Source: an uncultured Eubacteriales bacterium (lineage in GTDB: Bacteria > Bacillota > Clostridia > Oscillospirales > Oscillospiraceae). From it: DNA of 10,636 bases. Both the position numbers and the translations under genes were made by a program. Numbering within the stretch: the first letter of the stretch is position 1; each line of letters starts with the position of its first letter. This document shows positions 1 to 6,958 of this stretch, one piece after another. The DNA lies in assembly GCA_958427375.1 (NCBI GenBank), contig CAUABY010000056.1:1-10636 (forward strand), in the 5' to 3' direction. The notes under the pieces are model-generated. The model made no database searches and had not been told where the DNA came from. It saw only the letters and a program-made list of their open reading frames with translations.

Positions 1-2
1 CC

Positions 3-3000
3 GACCCCGGCGCCGTCACCCCCTCGCCTGAGGTGACGGAAAAGCCCGCGCCGGAGGAGAGCTTCCCGTGCAGGCACCACACGGCGCATAACGAAGCTTG
101 CGGCTACACAGAGGAAAACCCTGTGTGCGGCTTTGTCTGCGCAATTTGCGCCGTACAGCAGCAGGTTGACGACATTCTTGCCCTGTTGGAGCAGCTTGAA
201 CAACCCGACACGGAGGAGCTGGACGAAGAAGCAACCCTGGAGCTTTACGACAAGCTGCTGGCCGCCATCCATGCCTATAATCTGCTGACGCCGGAGCAGC
301 GGACAGAGATAAACGGCATAGACACGCTTGAAATGGTTTTGGAGACGCTGGATATTCAAGCTCTGGTAGACGGAAAGATGGAGATTGAGGCCGTTATCAG
401 AGCGGAGGGCGAGGCTGACCAGCCTTTGATCAGCGGAGGTGCCTTTTCCGTCAACTTTGCCAAGCAGTTCACCCTGCACATTATTGTAAAAAGTACGCTG
501 AACATGCAGGGCAAGAAAGTTTCGATAACCGTGCCCGACGGGCTTACCGTGGTAGAATATCCCATCCCAGAGCGCGGCGGCATGGCCGAGAGCGTAACGC
601 CTGAAAGTATTGACAGTCTGCACAGTGAAAATAACTACGGCGGTTACTGTCCCACGAACGGCACCATCACCTACTCTCTCAAAAACACGGCGGAAGAAAA
701 CAGCTTCAATATCATTCTGGCCCCGGACACAATTCTTTGGAACAGGCAGAAAAATCAGTCCCTTTCGGACAAGCTGACTGTCGAGGCTTACACTGTTGTT
801 GACGGCAATGAAACACCATACGAAAAGCTTGACGCCACAGTCAAAATCACAGGCAAATATAATGATGTTGATACTGACAACAGAGCGATACAGACCGGCC
901 CCAGACTGTCCCGGGTTGGCGTGAAAACGGGTGTGCCCACGGCGGCGAACCAGCCCTTTGCACTGCGGCAGCTCTGGATAAACCCGGACAAGGACTACAT
1001 CGATATGCCCCAGTTCTTTAAGAAGCTGGAGATCACCATTGCCCTGCCATACTACACAAAAAATGGCAGCAATATTTATGCGGAATTCGACCATGTCACC
1101 TATGACCCTGCGGGACAATCCGACAGGCCCAACCTGCTGGATCCGGAAAATCACAAGGATACGGATGACGGCTTTACCTTCACGGAGACGAGAAACGATA
1201 CCGATCATACCGTCACACTGACATGGACAAATCTGTATTTGGAGTACGGGCAAGACTACTTTACGCCCTACTTTAAGTGGACGTCTGATTGTGACGTCAA
1301 AACTACAAATGCCGTCAAGTGGGGCAGCGCTTCGATTCTCAACACCGGTAAGACAGCCCCCGGATGCTATGAGGGTACGACACCCACCACCGGCGCTGCC
1401 TCCGCAGTGGGCGGAACGATCACCTGGCAGGATGGCAGCACATGGTATCTCTATAATGGTGACTGCACTACATTCAGCTTTACGGCCCAAGCAGGAGAGA
1501 GCATGAGTGTGAGCGGAAAAGCCAACAATATGCCAATTTATAATAATTACGCAGGCGATTCCGATATTATCTATTATCTGGGACAGTTCCATGTGGTCAA
1601 CCAGGGCGGCGCCGCGAGCGCCGATAAGACGGTGGAATTCACCTATGGAAACAATGATAAAATCGGCGTCACCGCCCAAAAGATTCCTGCAAGCACGGGC
1701 AATACTGTGGAGGTCTGGTATACGACGACAAAGAACCCAAGCGAGCAAAAGTATAGCGGCACCCTCACCAGCAGCGGCGGCTTTGTCACCTTTACCGCCC
1801 AGATGGCAGGACTTGGCGAGGACGAGTATTTCACCAAGATCAAGGCCAACGTAGGCAGCTATGAGAAGGATTACGTGGGATATGTGTCCTCCCGTGATCA
1901 GGATCCGACGTCGGGATACGCCACCACCTTCGGCAAGCTGCTGACCGCAGACGCGGGTACTTATACCAACTTTGCTTCCATGAAAATGTACGATACAGGT
2001 TCCGATGAGAGCACGGCCAAATCGGGCAACTATACCGTAAAGGTCACAAACACAAGGGGCGAGATCCCTCTGGCCATGGAGCAAGCGTATAAAGAAGGAA
2101 CTTTGGAGCGAGTGCCTATCCTGAGCAAGACCTCCGCAACGGCGGGAGACACCATTACATTCAACGGCCTGCTCAGTTCATCCGCTTACCCTTATTCCTC
2201 CAATAATGTCACAACGGATCAGGAAATCTATATCCGTCTGCCGGAGAAGATAACTGTTGAAAATCTCAAGCTGTATCAGGAGGTTGGTAGAATAGCGGAT
2301 AAGGTTTTCCTGCTCGATGCAGTCACAGAGACTGTGACGAATCCCCAAAGAACGGAAATACCCGAAACTGCATACAAGTTTGAGGCTGTGACATCTGCCG
2401 AAGCAGGCTACAAGCTGTACAAGATTTCCTTTACGAACCAAGATAACCCCGCAAAGGTCGGCTGGTTCACCGATGGACTGGGGCAGTACCAGATCGGAAT
2501 CTCCTTTGATATGAATATCGCCAAGGATGCCGATGCCATGACCCTCGATATGAGAGACTGCGTACGGTTCAAGAGCGCATCACTGACCTCAACATCAAAC
2601 AATGGTACCCTGGCTCAATATCAGGTTATGGATAATGGGGTGCGGTACAGCACCTTCAACGTCAATGCAAAGGGCACAAAGCTGTCTGTAGTGGCGGCCC
2701 GGCTGGGCCTGACCTTTACCTTCGGCGCAAGAGTGGCGGACAATACTGATATTGTCAGTTACGAACCGAAAGACTATTACAACTATGAGGCTACTGGGAA
2801 TAAGGTTTATCTGAAAGATGCCAACCACTTTGTGGAGATGCTGTTCACCGCGAAAAATGAAACCGGCAGAGACTTTACCGCTCAGGAAGCTCAGGCTTTC
2901 TATTATTACATCCCGGTACCCAAAGAACTGAATGGCGCCACTTGGGACAGCCACATGCAGGATATTCCCTTTGAATTTGATATGAGCTTGGCCGAGAAGC

Positions 3001-6000
3001 CGACGCTCTACGGCAATGCAAATAACGATATTCAGGTAACGTACAGCACCACGGTTGAGCCGGGTGCATCCTCCGGCGAGCCTTCCCACTACAACACGGT
3101 TGACGGCAATTATGTTACTGGAGACAAGATTGGCGACTGGAGCGAGGTCAGAATGATCCGCATCGCGGCTAAAGAAACTACCAAAAGCATCCCACAGGAT
3201 GCTGACCTGAGACTTCATATGCGTCTGAAACCAGAGTTTCACGATAACGCGGCTCTGGTGGGCAGTGAAGTCAACTTCGGCCCCTGCGGCGTGTCGCCCT
3301 ATTCCGTAGGCGGCACGCACAACCAAGGTCACAACCCCCTGCCGCGGATTCAGGTTGAGTTCCAGTCCGGCGTTATCAAAGGCACGGCGTTCATCGACAA
3401 GAACTTTAACGGCACTTACGAGAAAGGAATAGATTCACTTTATACCGACACCGTCAACCCTGTCTCGATATATGCACCGCATAAGTCCGGGATAGGCGAC
3501 GGCGAACCCCATAATACAACAACCGATGAGAACGGAGTTTTCCAGCTCACCGGCCGTCGTGCGGACACCTATCATGTGATTGTCACCAATCCCGGCAGCA
3601 CTGACGCGAACCTTGCTAACCCGCTGAAATTCTCCCTGCCGCAAAGCGGAGGAATGTTCTCTCCGGGCACGGATAATGATAAGGACACCGCCATCGCTAC
3701 CGTTGTTTTGGATATGAACGAGACCCCGAACCACATTGATGCGGCACAGAATCTGATGATAGGCTTCCAGCAGCCGCATACGGTGACGTTTACTGTCAGC
3801 GACGCCAAGGGTGCCGTGCTGGACAAGACTTCAACCAATGTGTGGCACGGCGATAAACTCGCGGTTGTTCCGGCAGTTACCGCCAATCCCGGTTACAGAT
3901 TTACCGGGAATTGGACGGACGGCGCAAACGCATACACTGCCGACAATTTGAAAGTCATGCCCATCAATGCGAACATGACTTTAACCGCGGAGGTAAAGAA
4001 GCTATATTCGGTGAGCTATGACTTGAACGGCGGCTCCGGTGCCGATGCTCCGAAAACCACGTGGCATATACAAGGCGAAAAAGTTAGCCCTGATTATACC
4101 GGCACGACCAAACTGACAAAGGGTGATAAGACAATTTTCGTCGGCTGGAGCAAAACGCAGATCAAGGATCCTCTTACGGCAGGTGCGGCGCAGGCCGACA
4201 TTGACAAAATCATCTCGGCCGACCAGCACGAAATGCCAAACAACAACGTTAAGCTCTATGCCGTCTATGCTATGGACGCCAACGGAAACGGAAATCCGGA
4301 TTACAATGATGATGCCGTCCACGTCCGCTACCACGGCAACAACGGCATCCGCACGGATATAATCTGCCCCCACCACCATGTTGTGGGCGGCACGGCGGAG
4401 CTGTCCTCAAACGGCACCGTTTCTGGCATGGCAGTAGCCCACGACAAAGCAGCCGCTGACGCTGCCGCTGAGATAACAAATCATACGTTCGAGTATGACA
4501 GCAACATCTTTATCGGTTGGAGCACATCGCCGATACTTGACACCGTTATAAAAACCAGTGCGGAATATGACAAATTGAAGAGCAGCATTGTGACAAAAGT
4601 CACCATGCTGGATAAGGCGACAGCCGATGCAGACGATCCTTCCAATACCAGCAAATACGCCGATTCAGACGGGAACACCAACGTATACGCCGTCTGGGCT
4701 GCTGACCGCAACACGAACGATACAGCCGACTATCTGGAAGAACATAAGCTGACATATGACGGCAACGCACATGCGGGCGGCACCATAAGCAATGTACCCA
4801 CGGACAGCAAGGTCTACATCCCCGGCGACACGCAGGCACTGGCCACCACAACTATACCCACGCACACCGACGTGGACGGTAAACCTGTGGTATTCGTCGG
4901 CTGGACAATGCAGCAAACGAGCGCAATTTATTCCCGTAATGACACCGCGCCGGCAACGGTCACCCAAGTCACATTCGGCCGCAGCGATATAACGGTTTAC
5001 GCCGCCTGGGGCTATGACGAAAACAATGACAACACGGCGGACGTGCTTGAGACCTATTCCCTCTCCTATGACCTCAACGGCGGCAACGAAACTCCGCCAT
5101 CGGGTGAGCTGAGCGTTCCCAAAGGCACGAGTATTAAGCTGACAACCGAGAAGGACTTCACCCGTGGCAATAAAGAGATGTTCATCGGATGGAGCTTGGA
5201 AAAACACGATGCCGCTTTCATTGCAGGTCAGGAAGATGATGTAAATGATGTTCTTATAACAGGCACAGAAATCATCATGCCAACGAAAGATGTAACTCTC
5301 TATGCCGTGTGGGCAGTGGACAGCAACGACGACGGTATTCCCGATTACAAGACGAAGTGCAAAATTACGTATAACCTCAACGGCGGTACCCCCGCCGACG
5401 GCGTGACATACGACCGGGAAGAGGTCCAAATGGGCGCGACCTATCAAGTAAAAGCGGCGCCCAACATGAGCAATCACACCTTTGACGGCTGGACTGACGC
5501 GGACGGCAAAAAATATCAGCCCGAACAGGAGCTTAGCATTACAAAAGACCTTGCGCTGACCGCCCAGTGGATTAACACCGCGCCCCGGCTTGGCACACTC
5601 ACCGTGTCCAAAACCGTGAACGGCGACGCGGGCGATAAAAACAAAGCTTTCAGCTTCACCGTAAAGCTTGACGACCCGGCCTTGGCCCAGCCTATCAGCG
5701 GCAATTACGGCGAGATGCGCTTTGTGGACGGCGAGGCAAACTTCACCCTCAAGCACGGCGAGAGAAAGGCGGCGCTCACCCTCCCCGTCGGCATCAGCTA
5801 CACCGTAACGGAAGCCGAGGCGGATCAGGACGGTTACTCCACAACGTCCGTCAACGCGCAGGGTACCGTCAGCGACAGTGAAACAGTCGCGGCTTTCACC
5901 AACACGCGCTCGCTCTCCGCCAAGAGCGGAAACCTTGTCGTCTCCAAGGCGGTGACGGGCACAATGGGCGAAACGGACAGAGACTTTAACTTCACCATAA

Positions 6001-6725
6001 CGCTTGACAGCGCCAACGTGAACGCCGCTTACGGCGATATGACCTTTACTGACAGCGTGGCAAGCTTCACCCTCAAGCACGGCGAGAGCAAAACCGCTAT
6101 CGACCTGCCCGCCGGTATGGGCTACACCGTCACCGAGCTTGAGGCGAACAAGGAGGGCTACTCCACCACCTCCGTCAACACGCATGGCACTATCACCGCC
6201 GGTACGGTGACGAACGTCTCTTTCACCAACAGCAGGAACGCCGCGCCGCCCGATCCGGGCACAGGCAACCTCACCGTAACAAAGACCGTGACCGGCATAT
6301 GGGGCGAGCAAAACCGCAGCTTCCTATTCAAGGTCACGCTCTACGAACCCACCGACAGCGGCATGAAGCTTGCCGAGAGCATAGACGGATTCTATGGGCA
6401 GATGGTCTTTAACAAGGGCGTGGCGCTGTTCACGCTCAAGCACGGCGAAAGCCTTACCGCGGTCAGTCTCCCCGGAGGCCTGCGCTACATTGCAGAGGAG
6501 CGCGATGATGCGGGCTACATAGTAACCGCCTACGGCAGCAATGGCACCGTAAGCGCCGATACAACGGTCACGGCCTCCTTTGTAAACTACAGAGGCGTCC
6601 AGCCGAGAACCGGCGATGAGACTAATTTAGCGCTGTGGCTTACGCTGATGGGCGCATCCCTCTTCGTGCTGGCAGCCATCCCCGTGGCCTATGTGCGCAG
6701 GAACAAGAAGCGCCGCCGCAGATAA
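3..6725 (+). CDS. Giant cell-wall-anchored multidomain surface protein (adhesin-like), 5' end missing
   Basis: The frame is open from the left edge, so the start codon and signal peptide lie outside the window. The GTG at 33 sits inside a Pro/Thr-rich linker and has no ribosome binding site. In order I see: a Cys/His cluster (residues 13-39), a helical domain (about 44-105), a long beta-type region without recognised domains (about 115-1108), an SdrD_B-like domain (about 1113-1247), InlB-like repeats (about 1250-1848), three DUF7601/FctA-like domains (1853-2188), the sorting motif QPRTG (2190-2194), a hydrophobic helix and an Arg/Lys-rich tail. This is the layout of proteins that sortase links to peptidoglycan, with the variable part displayed outward on a repeat stalk. 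A role in adhesion to host or neighbouring cells is inferred from architecture only; the ligand is unknown. No sortase gene is in the window. A strong terminator follows, so it is probably the last gene of its transcript. Confidence 0.9.
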   Translation, partial: DPGAVTPSPEVTEKPAPEESFPCRHHTAHNEACGYTEENPVCGFVCAICAVQQQVDDILALLEQLEQPDTEELDEEATLELYDKLLAAIHAYNLLTPEQRTEINGIDTLEMVLETLDIQALVDGKMEIEAVIRAEGEADQPLISGGAFSVNFAKQFTLHIIVKSTLNMQGKKVSITVPDGLTVVEYPIPERGGMAESVTPESIDSLHSENNYGGYCPTNGTITYSLKNTAEENSFNIILAPDTILWNRQKNQSLSDKLTVEAYTVVDGNETPYEKLDATVKITGKYNDVDTDNRAIQTGPRLSRVGVKTGVPTAANQPFALRQLWINPDKDYIDMPQFFKKLEITIALPYYTKNGSNIYAEFDHVTYDPAGQSDRPNLLDPENHKDTDDGFTFTETRNDTDHTVTLTWTNLYLEYGQDYFTPYFKWTSDCDVKTTNAVKWGSASILNTGKTAPGCYEGTTPTTGAASAVGGTITWQDGSTWYLYNGDCTTFSFTAQAGESMSVSGKANNMPIYNNYAGDSDIIYYLGQFHVVNQGGAASADKTVEFTYGNNDKIGVTAQKIPASTGNTVEVWYTTTKNPSEQKYSGTLTSSGGFVTFTAQMAGLGEDEYFTKIKANVGSYEKDYVGYVSSRDQDPTSGYATTFGKLLTADAGTYTNFASMKMYDTGSDESTAKSGNYTVKVTNTRGEIPLAMEQAYKEGTLERVPILSKTSATAGDTITFNGLLSSSAYPYSSNNVTTDQEIYIRLPEKITVENLKLYQEVGRIADKVFLLDAVTETVTNPQRTEIPETAYKFEAVTSAEAGYKLYKISFTNQDNPAKVGWFTDGLGQYQIGISFDMNIAKDADAMTLDMRDCVRFKSASLTSTSNNGTLAQYQVMDNGVRYSTFNVNAKGTKLSVVAARLGLTFTFGARVADNTDIVSYEPKDYYNYEATGNKVYLKDANHFVEMLFTAKNETGRDFTAQEAQAFYYYIPVPKELNGATWDSHMQDIPFEFDMSLAEKPTLYGNANNDIQVTYSTTVEPGASSGEPSHYNTVDGNYVTGDKIGDWSEVRMIRIAAKETTKSIPQDADLRLHMRLKPEFHDNAALVGSEVNFGPCGVSPYSVGGTHNQGHNPLPRIQVEFQSGVIKGTAFIDKNFNGTYEKGIDSLYTDTVNPVSIYAPHKSGIGDGEPHNTTTDENGVFQLTGRRADTYHVIVTNPGSTDANLANPLKFSLPQSGGMFSPGTDNDKDTAIATVVLDMNETPNHIDAAQNLMIGFQQPHTVTFTVSDAKGAVLDKTSTNVWHGDKLAVVPAVTANPGYRFTGNWTDGANAYTADNLKVMPINANMTLTAEVKKLYSVSYDLNGGSGADAPKTTWHIQGEKVSPDYTGTTKLTKGDKTIFVGWSKTQIKDPLTAGAAQADIDKIISADQHEMPNNNVKLYAVYAMDANGNGNPDYNDDAVHVRYHGNNGIRTDIICPHHHVVGGTAELSSNGTVSGMAVAHDKAAADAAAEITNHTFEYDSNIFIGWSTSPILDTVIKTSAEYDKLKSSIVTKVTMLDKATADADDPSNTSKYADSDGNTNVYAVWAADRNTNDTADYLEEHKLTYDGNAHAGGTISNVPTDSKVYIPGDTQALATTTIPTHTDVDGKPVVFVGWTMQQTSAIYSRNDTAPATVTQVTFGRSDITVYAAWGYDENNDNTADVLETYSLSYDLNGGNETPPSGELSVPKGTSIKLTTEKDFTRGNKEMFIGWSLEKHDAAFIAGQEDDVNDVLITGTEIIMPTKDVTLYAVWAVDSNDDGIPDYKTKCKITYNLNGGTPADGVTYDREEVQMGATYQVKAAPNMSNHTFDGWTDADGKKYQPEQELSITKDLALTAQWINTAPRLGTLTVSKTVNGDAGDKNKAFSFTVKLDDPALAQPISGNYGEMRFVDGEANFTLKHGERKAALTLPVGISYTVTEAEADQDGYSTTSVNAQGTVSDSETVAAFTNTRSLSAKSGNLVVSKAVTGTMGETDRDFNFTITLDSANVNAAYGDMTFTDSVASFTLKHGESKTAIDLPAGMGYTVTELEANKEGYSTTSVNTHGTITAGTVTNVSFTNSRNAAPPDPGTGNLTVTKTVTGIWGEQNRSFLFKVTLYEPTDSGMKLAESIDGFYGQMVFNKGVALFTLKHGESLTAVSLPGGLRYIAEERDDAGYIVTAYGSNGTVSADTTVTASFVNYRGVQPRTGDETNLALWLTLMGASLFVLAAIPVAYVRRNKKRRRR
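69..149 (+). other. N-terminal Cys/His cluster of the surface protein
   Basis: Within about 27 residues there are five cysteines (13, 23, 32, 36, 39) and three histidines (15, 16, 19), including the strings CRHHTAH and EACGYTE. Related Cys/His strings occur, to my recollection, near the ends of other clostridial surface proteins, usually without a known function. The arrangement could bind a metal or form disulfides; the sequence alone does not decide. A helical segment follows directly and contains AYNLLTPEQR, which resembles small three-helix modules of such proteins. Confidence 0.5.
3369..3776 (+). other. SdrD_B-like (Cna_B type) domain of the surface protein
   Basis: The segment begins SGVIKGTAFIDKNFNGTYE and continues with TTTDENGVFQLTG and a YHVIVTNP strand. 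That order (a G-x-V/A-F-x-D strand, a D-x-N-x-N-G-x-x-x-x-G-x-D loop, then T-D-x-x-G-x-Y/F) is the pattern of SdrD B domains of staphylococcal surface proteins, which bind calcium and act as rigid spacers. The loop runs from D1122 to D1134 (positions 3396-3434). It lies at the junction between the unassigned outer region and the repeat stalk, as expected for a spacer. Domain family is well supported; calcium binding is inferred. Confidence 0.7.
3780..5576 (+). repeat. Array of about six InlB-like (Listeria-Bacteroides type) beta repeats, four closed by Asp-rich loops
   Basis: Each unit starts with a strand like SYDLNGG, has a middle G-W-S/T motif such as FIGWS, and ends in LYAVWA. Approximate units are 3780-4001, 4005-4304, 4317-4733, 4746-5045, 5058-5348 and 5358-5576. 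Units two to five end in an Asp/Asn-rich decapeptide: DANGNGNPDY (4275), DRNTNDTADY (4704), DENNDNTADV (5016) and DSNDDGIPDY (5319). These units carry inserts between the G-W-S and AVWA motifs, so they are longer than the first and last. The first unit is the most divergent and ends LTAEV. The InlB repeat is a known beta-grasp-like surface module. The array probably forms an extended stalk. Confidence 0.8.
5589..6596 (+). repeat. Three tandem DUF7601/FctA-like pilin domains with candidate isopeptide triads
   Basis: The copies are 5589-5909, 5928-6236 and 6264-6596. Each opens with a T/V-V-S/T-K-x-V-x-G strand, has a shared F-T-L-K-H-G-E-S/R core, then a Y-x-x-x-E strand, and closes with F-T/V-N-x-R. 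This matches streptococcal-pilin-type isopeptide domains, in which Lys and Asn become covalently joined with help from a Glu. Candidate Lys/Glu/Asn sets are K1860/E1927/N1957, K1972/E2035/N2066 and K2084/E2156/N2185. Copies one and two share an identical 23-base stretch (5742-5764 and 6066-6088). The position just before the wall anchor fits a rigid, protease-resistant base. Confidence 0.75.
6600..6722 (+). other. C-terminal sortase sorting signal (QPRTG, membrane helix, basic tail)
   Basis: The protein ends with QPRTGDETN, then about 23 hydrophobic residues (from LALWLTL to PVAYV), then RRNKKRRRR. This three-part layout is the classic cell-wall sorting signal. The pentapeptide deviates from LPXTG by Gln in place of Leu. 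The Thr-Gly cleavage site and the following Asp are kept, as in PxTGD-type signals of clostridia. Confidence 0.85.
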
Positions 6726-6776
6726 GCCTCAGCAGCACACCGCAATTAGCCGGAAAGCGAATTGAACAGACATGCC

Positions 6777-6814
6777 AAAACGCGCCGTGGGAGCTCTACG
6801 GCGCGTTTTCTTTT
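6777..6814 (+). terminator. Intrinsic terminator after the surface-protein gene
   Basis: CGCGCCGT (6781-6788) and ACGGCGCG (6798-6805) form a perfect 8-bp GC-rich stem. It is preceded by AAAA and followed by TTTTCTTTTA, so the stem can be extended by A-T pairs. It lies 51 bases after the stop codon. The flanking A-tract means it might also work in the opposite direction. The remaining bases 6726-6776 and 6815-6851 show nothing else I can support. Confidence 0.9.
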
Positions 6815-6851
6815 ATATTCTGCTGAAACTGCGTTTTTTCGCGGAAATATA

Positions 6852-6880
6852 TTGTTTTCTTGTTAAAAAAGGAGTATAAT
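6852..6880 (+). promoter_or_regulatory. Predicted sigma-A-type promoter of the ArsB/NhaD-like gene
   Basis: A perfect TATAAT (6875-6880) is preceded at exactly 17 bp by TTGTTT (6852-6857), which matches the first three bases of the -35 consensus. It lies just after the upstream terminator. A start near 6887 would give a leader of about 70 bases. Confidence 0.7.
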
Positions 6881-6938
6881 ATTTATTTAGACACACTAAT
6901 TCGGACCGCCGTATTCCTTTGCCAAAGAATAAAGATAT

Positions 6939-6944
6939 AAGGAG
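6939..6944 (+). promoter_or_regulatory. Ribosome binding site, unusually far from its start codon
   Basis: AAGGAG is a strong Shine-Dalgarno core, but 14 bases separate it from the ATG at 6959. The usual gap is about 5-9. No in-frame ATG, GTG or TTG lies between them, so the start call stands. Confidence 0.6.
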
Positions 6945-6958
6945 TTTATACAGCTACA

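Noticed and set aside
33..35. GTG at 33 as the start of the surface-protein gene.
   Set aside because: The frame is open to the window edge, the codon lies in a Pro-rich linker, and there is no signal peptide or ribosome binding site. The gene is cut by the window.
4665..6311. A 548-codon open frame on the - strand, antisense to the surface-protein repeats, plus similar ones at 2595-3332, 3435-3779 and 4002-4379.
   Set aside because: All four are in codon register with the sense gene. In that register an antisense stop arises only where the sense gene uses TTA, CTA or TCA, which it rarely does (the one at 4002 ends at a sense CTA codon). The peptides look unlike a protein family, and the sense strand has clear domains.
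6635..6826. A 63-codon + strand frame overlapping the surface-protein end and its terminator.
   Set aside because: It runs out of frame through the anchor region and across the terminator hairpin, and has no ribosome binding site.
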